DNA from: Clostridia bacterium
GTDB taxonomy: Bacteria; Bacillota; Clostridia; Oscillospirales; Butyricicoccaceae
Direction: 5' to 3'
Assembly (NCBI GenBank): GCA_017559995.1
Contig: JAFYPP010000044.1
Coordinates: 1 to 45,082, forward strand
Length of the DNA: 45,082 nucleotides
Position 1 is the first letter of the stretch, and every line of letters begins with the position of its first letter. This document shows positions 7,638-15,667 of this stretch, one piece after another. A program made the position numbers and the translations under genes. Below the pieces are notes generated by a model that was given only the letters and a program-made list of their open reading frames with translations, was not told the origin of the DNA and did not search any database.

Positions 7638-8981
7638 ATGCATTTCGAAACCACTTACAAACTGGAAAACTTTATTCTGGACACCCAATGGAAAGACGTT
7701 CCCCAGGAAGTTAAGGACCGCATGAAGGGCTGCTTCGTGGACCTGATGGGCGCGCTGGTCATCGGCAGCCGCAGCCGTCAGTTCAACGTGGGCCTCAAGC
7801 TGGCCGAGACCCTGTTCGGCACCGGCGATATCCCCGTGGTGGGCAACGACAAGAAGTTCAGCTTCATGGGCGCTTCCACCGCCATGGGCCACTCCTCCAA
7901 CGCCTATGACATCGACGACGGTCACAATATGACCCGTGCCCATCCCGGCACCTCTTTCGTGGGCGCCATTCTGGCCGCTGCCTACGAAAACAACCTGACC
8001 CGTGATGAGTTCCTGACCACCATGCTGGTGGCTTATGAGACCACCATCCGTTCCGGCGCCGCCATCATGGACTACTATCAGTACGCCCACTCCAGCGGTA
8101 CCTTCGGCGCCGTTGGCGTTGCCGCCGGTGTCGGCCGTATCCTGGGCTTCACCAAGGAAGAAATCAACAACGTTCTGTCCGTTGCCGAGTTCAACGCTCC
8201 CCTGGTTCCCGGTATCCGTTCCGTTGAGTATCCCTCTATGAACAAGGACGGCGTCCCCTTCGGCGTCATGACCGGTATCCTGGCCATCCGTGCCCAGCAG
8301 TGCGGCTTCGAGGGCAACAAGAACCTGCTGGAGGCCGACGAGTACAAGCACTATCTGGACGACCTGGGCCAGAAGTGGCAGGTCATGGATCTGTACTTCA
8401 AGCCCTACACCTGCTGCCGCTGGGGCCATCCCGCCATCGACGCCTGCGTGGGTCTGATGCGTGAAAACGGCATTACCTACGAGGACATCGAGTCCGCCGC
8501 CATCCGCACCTTCTACCGCGCTACCCTGCTGTCCAAGATCGTTCCCAAGACCGCTGACGAGGCACAGTACAACATCGCCTATCCCGTTGCCGCCTCTCTG
8601 GTCTACGGCGACTTCGGTCTGGCACAGGTCCGTGAAGAGAACCTGGGCGATCCCAAGGTGGTCGACATGATGAAGCGTCTGTCCTTCGTGGTGGATGACG
8701 AGTTCGACAAGCAGTTCCCCGCCCGCCGTATCTGCGTGGCCGAGATCGTCACCAAGGACGGCCGCAAGTTCGTGTCCGAAGAGTGCGAGCCTCGCGGCGA
8801 AGCCCACGAGAACATCCAGGTGGATTGGCTGCAGGATAAGTTCCGCCGTATCACCGGTCCCGTCCTGTCCGCCGAAGGCCAGGAAAAGGTGCTGGAGATG
8901 ATCTGCGGCGAGGAGAACCTGCCCATCCGCGCCATCGTGGACGAGGTCAACAAGAAGGAATACTGGCTGGACCGTCAGTAA
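7638..8981 (+). CDS. MmgE/PrpD family protein
   Basis: 447 residues, full length for MmgE/PrpD proteins. Typical blocks are DIDDGHNMTRAHPG (91-104), the helical HSSGTFGAVGVAAG region and LYFKPYTCCRWGHPAIDA (253-270). Known members are 2-methylcitrate dehydratase (PrpD), cis-aconitate decarboxylase and iminodisuccinate epimerase, so the family covers dehydration, decarboxylation and epimerisation of multi-carboxylate substrates. No prpB/prpC genes are nearby, so the methylcitrate cycle is not supported; in an operon with two racemase-type enzymes, epimerase or lyase chemistry on an amino-dicarboxylate is plausible. The ATG at 7638 is used because AAGGAG lies 8 nt before it. Last gene of the operon, before a strong terminator. 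Confidence 0.82.
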   Translation: MHFETTYKLENFILDTQWKDVPQEVKDRMKGCFVDLMGALVIGSRSRQFNVGLKLAETLFGTGDIPVVGNDKKFSFMGASTAMGHSSNAYDIDDGHNMTRAHPGTSFVGAILAAAYENNLTRDEFLTTMLVAYETTIRSGAAIMDYYQYAHSSGTFGAVGVAAGVGRILGFTKEEINNVLSVAEFNAPLVPGIRSVEYPSMNKDGVPFGVMTGILAIRAQQCGFEGNKNLLEADEYKHYLDDLGQKWQVMDLYFKPYTCCRWGHPAIDACVGLMRENGITYEDIESAAIRTFYRATLLSKIVPKTADEAQYNIAYPVAASLVYGDFGLAQVREENLGDPKVVDMMKRLSFVVDDEFDKQFPARRICVAEIVTKDGRKFVSEECEPRGEAHENIQVDWLQDKFRRITGPVLSAEGQEKVLEMICGEENLPIRAIVDEVNKKEYWLDRQ

Positions 8982-8994
8982 GTCCCGGTAATAG

Positions 8995-9028
8995 AAAAGC
9001 GGTATGCCCGAGGGCATACCGCTTTTTT
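8995..9028. terminator. Bidirectional terminator between prpD-like gene and rpoN
   Basis: A perfect 14-bp stem (8995-9008 with 9013-9026), loop CGAG, has A-rich 5' and T-rich 3' flanks. It can end transcription of both converging genes. Confidence 0.92.
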
Positions 9029-9036
9029 GTGGTTGA

Positions 9037-10236
9037 TCATTCTTCCATGTGCCGGTACTTGTTCACCGTTCGGCGGGAGATGTGAATGCCCTGCTCCTCC
9101 AGCAGCGCCGCGATCCGGCTGTCGCTGAGGTTGGGCTGGGTCTCCAAAAGGGCGCGGATGCGCCGGATGATGGCCGGGCGGGACAACTCGCCGTTGCCGC
9201 TGCTGTGGAACAGATCCCGCAGGGCGTAGGTCTTGCCGGCGTACTCCACGTATTTTCCCGCCACCGCCCGACTGACGGTGGAAACGCTGACATCCAGCAG
9301 TTCGGCCAGCTGGGACAGGGATACCGCCCGCAGGGCTTCGGGGCCGGAACGGAAAAACTCCCGCTGCCGGGATACCAGAAATCCGGCGATCTGCCCCAGG
9401 GTGCGGTTGCGCATCTGCAGGGCGTGGAGATAATTGCGGGCGCTGTCCAGCTGGGAGCGCACATACTGCCGGTCATCGTCGGAGCCGGCCCGCAGATAGT
9501 CGTGATACAGGGGGGTCAGGATGGGGGCGCCGGGCTGGTTGATGAGCTCGGCCTGCAGATTGCCGTCCTCGTCCGTATAGACCCGGATGTCGGGTACGAT
9601 GTACTGGGTGTGATCCTCGCCGCAGCTGGCGCAGGGCCGGGGCGACAGGCTGTAGATATTCATCAGCGCCGCTGTCAGGGCGTCATGATCGTAGGCGCCA
9701 AAGGGGAAGGTGCGGTCGGCCAGCGCCTGCAGGTGATTGGCGGCGATATCCAAAGCCAGCGGATCGGGAGGATCCTGTTCCCGGAGCTGCAGGAGCAGAC
9801 ATTCGGAAAGGTCACGGCAGCCAACACCGGTGGGTTCCAGACTTTGTACCACCGACAGGGCGTTTTCCAACAGGGTGGGAGAGGCCTCCCACTGGGCGGC
9901 CAGCTGCGTCAGGTCTTCCCGAAGCCATCCGTCCTCGTCCAGACAGTCGATGAGCAGGGCGGCGGCGCAGTACAGCTTGTGGGGCAGTTCCAGACAGCCC
10001 AGCTGCCGGTGCAAAAGGTCGTGAAGGCTGGGAACATGGCGGATCTGGGCGAAAAGATAGTCCTTCATCTGATTGTCGATGCCGGGCGCCGCCTCCAGAA
10101 GCGGATTTTCCAGCAGGGTGTTCTGAATGCTTTCTTCCAGAGAGCAGGCGTCCATGGCAAGGACGTTCAACGATTGTACCACAAGGGCCAGAGGCACGGC
10201 TTCGGTTTTTACCTGGGCATGCAGCGAAAGTTCCAC
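9037..10236 (-). CDS. rpoN: RNA polymerase sigma-54 factor
   Basis: About 399 residues. The N-terminal activator-interacting region contains IQNTLLENPLLE; the core-binding region contains SLEPTGVGCRDLSECL; the C-terminal RpoN box is present as SRRTVNKYR. Sigma-54 directs RNA polymerase to -24/-12 promoters and needs enhancer-binding ATPases. It is somewhat shorter than the usual 430-480 residues, and the N-terminus has few glutamines. The second GTG (10236) is preferred to the GTG at 10242, since AAAGGAGG is then 6 nt away rather than 2. No enhancer-binding activator gene and no convincing -24/-12 promoter were found in the window, so its regulon lies elsewhere. Divergent from the MATE gene at 10387. 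Confidence 0.9.
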   Translation of the reverse strand: MELSLHAQVKTEAVPLALVVQSLNVLAMDACSLEESIQNTLLENPLLEAAPGIDNQMKDYLFAQIRHVPSLHDLLHRQLGCLELPHKLYCAAALLIDCLDEDGWLREDLTQLAAQWEASPTLLENALSVVQSLEPTGVGCRDLSECLLLQLREQDPPDPLALDIAANHLQALADRTFPFGAYDHDALTAALMNIYSLSPRPCASCGEDHTQYIVPDIRVYTDEDGNLQAELINQPGAPILTPLYHDYLRAGSDDDRQYVRSQLDSARNYLHALQMRNRTLGQIAGFLVSRQREFFRSGPEALRAVSLSQLAELLDVSVSTVSRAVAGKYVEYAGKTYALRDLFHSSGNGELSRPAIIRRIRALLETQPNLSDSRIAALLEEQGIHISRRTVNKYRHMEE

Positions 10237-10268
10237 GGACACCCTCCTTTCCGGAAAAGATTGGTTTC

Positions 10269-10297
10269 ATTATAGCGAAAAGACTCCGCGATTGCAA
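10269..10297 (-). promoter_or_regulatory. Sigma-A promoter of rpoN
   Basis: On the minus strand TTGCAA (10292-10297) and TATAAT (10269-10274) are separated by 17 bp, about 30 bp upstream of the rpoN start. Confidence 0.7.
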
Positions 10298-10325
10298 GGT
10301 TCGACAGGGTTTTTTCACTGGGTGC

Positions 10326-10356
10326 TTGACTTTGCGGCGAGTTCGTGCAATATAAT
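10326..10356 (+). promoter_or_regulatory. Promoter of the MATE gene at 10387
   Basis: TTGACT (10326-10331) and TATAAT (10351-10356) are present, but with a long 19-bp spacer, which suggests modest strength or help from an activator. It is divergent from the rpoN promoter. Confidence 0.6.
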
Positions 10357-10386
10357 AAGAAGAATATGGAAAGGAGGGGTTGGTCT

Positions 10387-11778
10387 GTGAAACTGGATCT
10401 TCGCCGTCCGGAGGCAAAGGCCACCGCTGTGACCATCCTCACGCTGGCATGGCCCACCATCATCGAACAGGTGATGCAGACGGCGGTGCAGTATATCGAC
10501 ACCGCCATGGTAGGCGCGCTGGGTACCCATGCCACTGCCGCGGTGGGCGCTACCGGAACGGTCGGCTGGATGGTGCTCAGCACCCTGTTCGCGCTGGGCA
10601 TCGGCTTTTTGTCGGTGGTGGCCCAGGCCTGCGGTGCCGGTGACAAGGGCGCGGCGAAAAAAATCTCCGCCCAGGCGGTGTTCGTGGTGCTGGTGGTAGG
10701 CCTTGTAAGCACGCTGATGCCCCTCTGCCTCAGCCAAAAGGTCCCGGTGTGGATGCAGGTGGATGAAAGCATCCGGAAGCTGGCGGGCACCTATTTCTTT
10801 ATTCTGTATCTGCCCATGCTGCCCCGGGCGGCCAGCTGCATCTTCGGCACTCTGCTGCGGGCTGCCGGTGATACCCGGACGCCCATGAAGGTGGGCATCA
10901 TGGTCAACGTGATCAATATCATCCTCAACTTCCTGCTGATCTATCCCACACGGACGGTGTCGGTGCTGGGATCGGAAATGACGCTGTTTGGCGCGGGCTG
11001 GGGCGTGGTAGGCGCTGCTACGGCCAGTGCCGTTGCCACCACCGCCGGCGGCGCGGTGATCACGGCGGTGCTGTGGCGGCACCCCATGGTCTCGCCCAAG
11101 GGTATGTCCCTGCGGCCCGATCGGGAGATCCTGCGGCCCTGCCTGCGCATCGCCTTCCCCAATATGCTGCAGCGCTTCGGCACCTCCCTTGGCTTCGTGG
11201 CCTTTTCCGCCATGATCAACTCGGTGGGTGAGATGGCCACCGCTGCCCACACCATCGCCAACACGGTGGAGTCGGCCTTTTACATCCCCGGCTACGGTAT
11301 GCAGACGGCGGCTGCCACTCTGGCGGGCAACGCCTACGGCGCCAGGGACAGCAAGCGGATGAAGGCCCTGTCGGATATGTTCATCCCGCTGGAGGTGGGC
11401 CTGATGATCCTGTCGGGCGGCGTTCTGTTTGCCGCCGCGCCGGCGCTGGTGGGTCTGTTCTCCAAGAGCCCCGAGGTCATCGCTCTGGGTGCCACCGTTC
11501 TGCGGATGATGGCCGTATCCGAGCCGTTCTACGGATTTTCCATCATTATCGAAGGCATGATGATGGGCGTGGGCAAGACCCGGGCGCCCTTTGTGTACAA
11601 CATCATCGGTATGTGGTGCGTGCGCATCGTGGGTACCTTTATCTGTACCCAGATGCTGGGCTTTGGTCTGGTTTCGGCCTGGGCCTGCATGATCGCCCAC
11701 AATATGCTGCTGTTTTTCCTCTATCTCCTCGCCTGGCTGCGGGGCAGCTGGAATCCTCTTCACGGACAGGAAGCATAG
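10387..11778 (+). CDS. MATE family efflux transporter
   Basis: About 463 residues with roughly twelve hydrophobic segments in two similar halves and MATE signatures such as LAWPTIIEQ near the start, LLRAAGDTRTPM in the first half and IEGMMMGVGKTRAPF in the second. MATE proteins export cationic drugs or metabolites against Na+ or H+. The GTG at 10387 was chosen because AAGGAGGGG lies 7-8 nt upstream; an in-frame ATG at 10345 lies upstream of the -10 box. Single-gene unit with its own promoter and terminator. Substrate unknown. Confidence 0.9.
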   Translation: MKLDLRRPEAKATAVTILTLAWPTIIEQVMQTAVQYIDTAMVGALGTHATAAVGATGTVGWMVLSTLFALGIGFLSVVAQACGAGDKGAAKKISAQAVFVVLVVGLVSTLMPLCLSQKVPVWMQVDESIRKLAGTYFFILYLPMLPRAASCIFGTLLRAAGDTRTPMKVGIMVNVINIILNFLLIYPTRTVSVLGSEMTLFGAGWGVVGAATASAVATTAGGAVITAVLWRHPMVSPKGMSLRPDREILRPCLRIAFPNMLQRFGTSLGFVAFSAMINSVGEMATAAHTIANTVESAFYIPGYGMQTAAATLAGNAYGARDSKRMKALSDMFIPLEVGLMILSGGVLFAAAPALVGLFSKSPEVIALGATVLRMMAVSEPFYGFSIIIEGMMMGVGKTRAPFVYNIIGMWCVRIVGTFICTQMLGFGLVSAWACMIAHNMLLFFLYLLAWLRGSWNPLHGQEA

Positions 11779-11782
11779 AAAA

Positions 11783-11815
11783 AACGCCCGACCGGCCGGT
11801 CGGGCGTTCTCTTTT
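11783..11815. terminator. Bidirectional terminator
   Basis: An 11-bp perfect stem (11783-11793 with 11798-11808) with loop GGCC is flanked by A-rich and T-rich tracts. It lies between the convergent MATE and hydroxybutyryl-CoA dehydrogenase genes. Confidence 0.9.
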
Positions 11816-11821
11816 GCTTGA

Positions 11822-12778
11822 TTATTCGGGTTCCACCTCGGTGACCTTGGCACGGGCCATGGCCAGATACATGGCGTCACGCTTCTTCATGGACTGGGAA
11901 GCCTTGTCGCCGCTGTAGTCATAGAAGCCGGCGCCGGTCTTGACGCCGTACTTGCCGGACTGGTACAGCTCCTCAAAGAGGCCGGAGGGGTACTTGTCAT
12001 CGGCCAGATCTTCCCACAGGTAGGTGGCGATGTGGTGATGGATGTCCAGACCGCCCTGATCCACCACTTCCAGGGGACCCAGGCAGGCGTAGCGGAAGCC
12101 CAGGCCGTACTTCATGGCGCCGTCGATGTCGGCGAAGTCGCCGATGCCCTGTTCCTTGATGTACAGTGCCTCGCGGAGGATGGCGGCCTGCAGACGGTTG
12201 GCGATGAAGCCCAGAGCGTCCTTCTTGACGTAGATGGGCTGCTTGCCGATGACCTTGGAGAACTCGTAGACGGCTTCGGCGGTCTCGGGGGCGGTGTCGT
12301 CACCGTTGATGACCTCGATGAGGGGCACGATGTGGGAGGGGTTGAACCAGTGCATACCGCAGAAGCGCTCCTTGCCCTGCACGTCGGCACAGATCTTGGT
12401 GATGGACAGGCCGGAGGTGTTGGTGCACAGCAGGCAGTCGGGCTTGGCGATGCGGGAGACCTCGGCCCAGAACTTCTGCTTGATCTCCAGATTTTCCAGA
12501 ATGGACTCTACCACCAGGTCGCAGGAGGCGAAGCACTGCTTGTCCATGGTGTAGCTGAGCCGGGATACGATGTCGGCGGACTGCTGGGCGGTGAGGTCGC
12601 CGGCCTTCAACTGGCTTTCCTGGTTGACACGAACCAGGTCACGGCCGCGCTGGATGGCAGCCTCGGCAATATCGTAAAGGGTGACGGAATAGCCGTACTT
12701 GGCAAAGATCTGCGCCATGGAAGCGCCCATGGTGCCGGCGCCGGCCACCACGATGGAACGGATATCGGTTGCTTTCAT
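11822..12778 (-). CDS. hbd: 3-hydroxybutyryl-CoA dehydrogenase
   Basis: 318-residue NAD(P)-dependent 3-hydroxyacyl-CoA dehydrogenase. The Rossmann motif GAGTMG is at 13-18. The catalytic set is visible: H143 in GMHWFNP, E155 in LIEVINGD and N194 in FIANRL. The C-terminal dimerisation domain ends at about residue 290. The reaction is acetoacetyl-CoA to 3-hydroxybutyryl-CoA, a step of butyrate formation, although no thl, crt or bcd genes accompany it here, so another 3-hydroxyacyl-CoA substrate is possible. The start at 12778 has AGGAGG 7 nt upstream; the frame is open further 5' but without support. The gene points away from the GNAT cassette. Confidence 0.88.
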   Translation of the reverse strand: MKATDIRSIVVAGAGTMGASMAQIFAKYGYSVTLYDIAEAAIQRGRDLVRVNQESQLKAGDLTAQQSADIVSRLSYTMDKQCFASCDLVVESILENLEIKQKFWAEVSRIAKPDCLLCTNTSGLSITKICADVQGKERFCGMHWFNPSHIVPLIEVINGDDTAPETAEAVYEFSKVIGKQPIYVKKDALGFIANRLQAAILREALYIKEQGIGDFADIDGAMKYGLGFRYACLGPLEVVDQGGLDIHHHIATYLWEDLADDKYPSGLFEELYQSGKYGVKTGAGFYDYSGDKASQSMKKRDAMYLAMARAKVTEVEPE

Positions 12779-12839
12779 AAAAAATCCTCCTGTCCGATGA
12801 TGTTGTTGTCCACAGTATAGCATATTTGTCCGGCAAATG

Positions 12840-12854
12840 CTACCGGTTTCCCCA
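12840..12854 (+). repeat. Left 15-bp direct repeat of the cassette
   Basis: Identical to 13691-13705; a possible target duplication or recombination site. Confidence 0.7.
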
Positions 12855-12886
12855 ATTACCTCTTGGACTGATTTAGGATATAAATA

Positions 12887-12917
12887 ACCTCTCTTCGTCA
12901 AAACGACAAAGAGAGGT
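12887..12917 (-). terminator. Possible terminator of the GNAT gene
   Basis: A 9-bp stem (12887-12895 with 12909-12917), with extra inner pairs after one mismatch, lies just downstream of the GNAT stop codon on the minus strand. The tail (TTATTTATAT) is only moderately T-rich. Confidence 0.5.
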
Positions 12918-12957
12918 ATATACGCAGAGCGCAACCGCCCGATAAATTGAAGATTCC

Positions 12958-13497
12958 TTATTTACTAAAATATTTCGGCTCAAATCCTTCCACGCGGATT
13001 TCTTTCATCATATCCTTGAACGCTTGCCTATCAAAATGGTCACTCATGCAAAACACCTCGTAACCAACGCCGAGATAAGACAGGAACAATCCCGTTTCCT
13101 TGTATCCGTTTTTAAGGTAAAATTGCCGTCTTTTTATCCTTTGACGATTGTTGGGTGCAGATTCGTCAAGCATTTCAAAATCCACGACCTGTATTTTGTC
13201 GGGATACAATGCCCGTAAGGTTTCTATCGCCCGACTGCCGTAACCGTTTGCACGACAAGAGGAATCGATCGCCAAAAAGAACAGATACGCAAGGTTTTTG
13301 TATGTTTGAACGACCATAAATCCGACAAAGGTATCCCCATCGGATAAAATCCAAAAATCAAACCGGTCCTCCTCTGCCATTTTAAGCAGTTGTTCGGGTG
13401 CAAGGTACTCCTCCGGCGGAAATGCTTCTTTTGCAAGAAGATTCACCTGATTCCAAAAACGGCTCTCCTGTGCCGCCTGCTCTATGTTCCATTTCAT
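12958..13497 (-). CDS. GNAT family N-acetyltransferase
   Basis: 179 residues. The acetyl-CoA-binding motif A is visible as SSCRANGYGSRAI (R-x-x-G-x-G/A type) after a beta strand YLFFLAID; NRQRIKRRQFYLKNGY matches the usual C-terminal GNAT segment (xxxFYxxxGF). It should transfer an acetyl group to an amine on a small molecule or peptide; the substrate is unknown. The ATG at 13497 has GGAGG about 6 nt before it. Base composition is markedly AT-rich compared with all neighbours, and the gene lies between a 15-bp direct repeat and short inverted repeats, so recent acquisition is likely. Resistance-type or toxin-type GNATs travel in similar cassettes, but nothing here proves either. Confidence 0.8.
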   Translation of the reverse strand: MKWNIEQAAQESRFWNQVNLLAKEAFPPEEYLAPEQLLKMAEEDRFDFWILSDGDTFVGFMVVQTYKNLAYLFFLAIDSSCRANGYGSRAIETLRALYPDKIQVVDFEMLDESAPNNRQRIKRRQFYLKNGYKETGLFLSYLGVGYEVFCMSDHFDRQAFKDMMKEIRVEGFEPKYFSK

Positions 13498-13690
13498 AGT
13501 GTCCTCCAAAATCATATTTTGTTATAAGATTCCGAAGGCCGTACTACCATTCTTCGCTCCGTCCCAAAAACATAATCAAACCTACAAGCTCTTATCTATT
13601 TTCCGTTCATATTATCATATTTTTCTATTTGCATCAATGGTTGATGAAATTGCCGCAGTCAGGGCTCATCAGTCCAAAAGTAAAAAGGGA

Positions 13691-13705
13691 CTACCGGTTT
13701 CCCCA
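13691..13705 (+). repeat. Right 15-bp direct repeat of the cassette
   Basis: Identical to 12840-12854. It ends next to the -35 region of the MATE operon. Confidence 0.7.
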
Positions 13706-13706
13706 C

Positions 13707-13735
13707 TTGCGGGAAAGAATAAATTGTAGTAAAAT
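13707..13735 (+). promoter_or_regulatory. Probable promoter of the 13778-17602 operon
   Basis: TTGCGG (13707-13712), a 17-bp spacer and TAAAAT (13730-13735) lie about 43 bp before the MATE start. The -35 box is weak. It lies immediately outside the right direct repeat. Confidence 0.45.
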
Positions 13736-13777
13736 GAAAGGTAACGTATCAACCGAATCAAGAAAGGACGACGTTTT

Positions 13778-15172
13778 TTGGGTATTAAGAAACTTTTTTC
13801 CGCCAAGGACATGACGGTAGGCGCGCCCTGGCAGCGTATTGCCGAGTTTGCCGTACCCATGATCCTGGGCAATGTCGCCCAGCAGCTGTATAACACGGTG
13901 GACTCCATCGTGGTGGGCAAATATGTAGGTGACAACGCTCTGGCTGCCGTCGGCAGCGCCAGCCCCATCCTCAACCTGCTGCTGGCGCTGTTTGTGGGCG
14001 TTTCCACCGGCGCGGGCATCCTGATCTCCCAGCGGTTCGGCGCCGGCGACCGCAAGGGCCTGTCCAAGGCCATCGGCAACTGTATCACCCTGGCGGCCAT
14101 CGCCTCGCTGCTCTGCCTGATCATCGGCACGCTGGTGGCGCGGCCTCTGCTGGAGCTGCTGGACACGCCGGCCTCCATCATTGACTGGTGCACCGATTAT
14201 CTGCGGATCTTCTTCATCGGCGGCGCGGGCTTCATTTTCTACAACATCCTGTCGGGCGTTCTCCGCGGTATGGGCGACTCGGCCTCGGCGCTGGTGTTCC
14301 TCATCGTTTCCACCATTTTGAACATCGGTCTGGATATCTGGTTCGTTGCCGGCTTCGGCATGGGCGTTCCCGGCGTTTCTCTGGCCACCGTCATCGCCCA
14401 GGGTATCTCGGCGGTGTTGTGCTACCTCAAGCTGATGCGCATGCGCAACGTCTTTGACCTGGACCGCAGCCAGTTCAAGCTGGAAAAGGAAAGCGCCCTG
14501 AAGATCCTCAAGCTGGGTCTGCCCTCGGGCATCACCCAGGCCATCATGTCCCTGGCCATGCTGGTGGTGCAGAGTCTCACCAACAGTCTGGGTGAGATGG
14601 TCATCGCCGCCAACGTCATCATCATGCGTGTGGATGGCTTCGCCATGCTGCCCAACATGACCTTCGGTCAGACCATGAGTGTCTACACCGGCCAGAATGT
14701 GGGCGCCGGCAAGGTAGACCGTGTGCAGAAGGGCACCAAGCAGGGTCTGATCATGGCCGTGGGTCTGTCTGCCATCGTCACCACGGTGCTGCTGTTCCTC
14801 AACAAGTTCCTGTTCGGTTTCTTTACCGACACCCCCGAGCTCATCCATCTGGCCGGCCGCATGATGCGCATCATGGCTGTTGGCTACGTGGGCGTGGCGG
14901 TGTCTCAGGTGCTGGGCGGCGTTATGCGCGGCGCCGGCGATACCATGACCCCCATGTGGATCTCCATGATCACCACCATCGTTCTGCGTATCCCCGTGGC
15001 CTACGGTATGGCGTATTTCACCGCCAGCGCCGCATGGCCCAACGGTCATCCCTTCTCCCTGTCTACTTCTCTGCTGATCTCCTGGACCGTGGGCGCCGTC
15101 ATCAGTTTCGTGGCCTACCGCCGGGGCAAATGGCGCAAAAAGGCCCACCTGTCCATGGGTAAAAGCGCGTAA
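13778..15172 (+). CDS. MATE family efflux transporter
   Basis: 464 residues with twelve hydrophobic segments in two halves. Family features include FAVPMILGNVAQQLYNTVDS at the start, LSGVLRGMGDS in the first half, and LGGVMRGAGDTMTP plus FVAYRRGKW at the end. It belongs to the NorM/DinF-type branch common in Clostridia. A TTG start at 13778 is proposed because AGAAAGGA lies 9 nt upstream; the next ATG (13812) lacks a well-spaced ribosome site. First gene of an operon with DUF212, M28 and YczE-like genes, 12 nt before the second gene. Substrate unknown. Confidence 0.88.
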   Translation: MGIKKLFSAKDMTVGAPWQRIAEFAVPMILGNVAQQLYNTVDSIVVGKYVGDNALAAVGSASPILNLLLALFVGVSTGAGILISQRFGAGDRKGLSKAIGNCITLAAIASLLCLIIGTLVARPLLELLDTPASIIDWCTDYLRIFFIGGAGFIFYNILSGVLRGMGDSASALVFLIVSTILNIGLDIWFVAGFGMGVPGVSLATVIAQGISAVLCYLKLMRMRNVFDLDRSQFKLEKESALKILKLGLPSGITQAIMSLAMLVVQSLTNSLGEMVIAANVIIMRVDGFAMLPNMTFGQTMSVYTGQNVGAGKVDRVQKGTKQGLIMAVGLSAIVTTVLLFLNKFLFGFFTDTPELIHLAGRMMRIMAVGYVGVAVSQVLGGVMRGAGDTMTPMWISMITTIVLRIPVAYGMAYFTASAAWPNGHPFSLSTSLLISWTVGAVISFVAYRRGKWRKKAHLSMGKSA

Positions 15173-15184
15173 CGGAGGCACTGT

Positions 15185-15646
15185 ATGAACTGGTTGTCTG
15201 AACTGTTGACCAATCCCTGGCTGGTCTGTCCGGTCAGTTCCTGGGCGGTGGCGCAGGTGCTGAAGGTCATCATCAACGCCGTCCTCAACAAAAAGCTGGA
15301 CTGGGAGCGTCTGTTCGGTGACGGCGGTATGCCCTCGGGCCATTCCGCCACCGTGTCCTCGCTGGCCATGTTCGCCCTGCTGAAGGCGGGCCCCAGCTCC
15401 TTTGAGTTCGCCGTCTGCGCCATTCTGGCCATCATCGTCTGCCATGACGCCATGGGCGTCCGGTTTGAAACGGGCAAGCAGGCCCAGATGATCAACGAGA
15501 TCATCCGTACGGTGGAGGTGCTGAGCAAGCAGGACCTCCCCGAAGTCAAACTGAAGGAGCTGGTGGGTCATACGCCCATTCAGGTGCTGGCCGGCATTAC
15601 CATCGGTATGTGCAACGCCGCAATGTTTTATTATTGGATCCTGTAA
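15185..15646 (+). CDS. Divergent PAP2 family membrane protein (DUF212, YuiD-like)
   Basis: 153 residues, about four membrane segments. GGMPSGHSATV (47-57) is the characteristic acid-phosphatase/VanZ-related motif of DUF212, followed by HDAMGVR (87-93) and a QMIN segment. Proteins of this family are related to PAP2 lipid phosphatases, but their substrate in bacteria is not established. CGGAGG precedes the ATG. It lies between the MATE and M28 genes; no functional link to them is obvious. Confidence 0.88.
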   Translation: MNWLSELLTNPWLVCPVSSWAVAQVLKVIINAVLNKKLDWERLFGDGGMPSGHSATVSSLAMFALLKAGPSSFEFAVCAILAIIVCHDAMGVRFETGKQAQMINEIIRTVEVLSKQDLPEVKLKELVGHTPIQVLAGITIGMCNAAMFYYWIL

Positions 15647-15667
15647 CAAAGAACGGAGGTCACGACG

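Larger units (their letters stand above)
12840..13705. mobile_element. Candidate mobile cassette carrying a GNAT gene
   Basis: A 15-bp direct repeat, CTACCGGTTTCCCCA, occurs at 12840-12854 and 13691-13705. Just inside lie inverted copies of TTGGACTGAT (12863-12872, and as ATCAGTCCAA at 13668-13677), extending imperfectly outward. The enclosed DNA is AT-rich (35-40 % GC in lines counted by hand, against about 60 % in neighbouring genes) and holds one acetyltransferase gene. No transposase is encoded. The structure looks like a non-autonomous, MITE-like element or gene cassette inserted between two divergent genes. The element family is unknown to me. Confidence 0.55.

Noticed and set aside
466..8981. 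Poly-gamma-glutamate capsule synthesis operon, suggested by the CapA family
   Set aside because: No PgsB/PgsC-type ligase or membrane partner is present and the CapA-like protein has no anchor.
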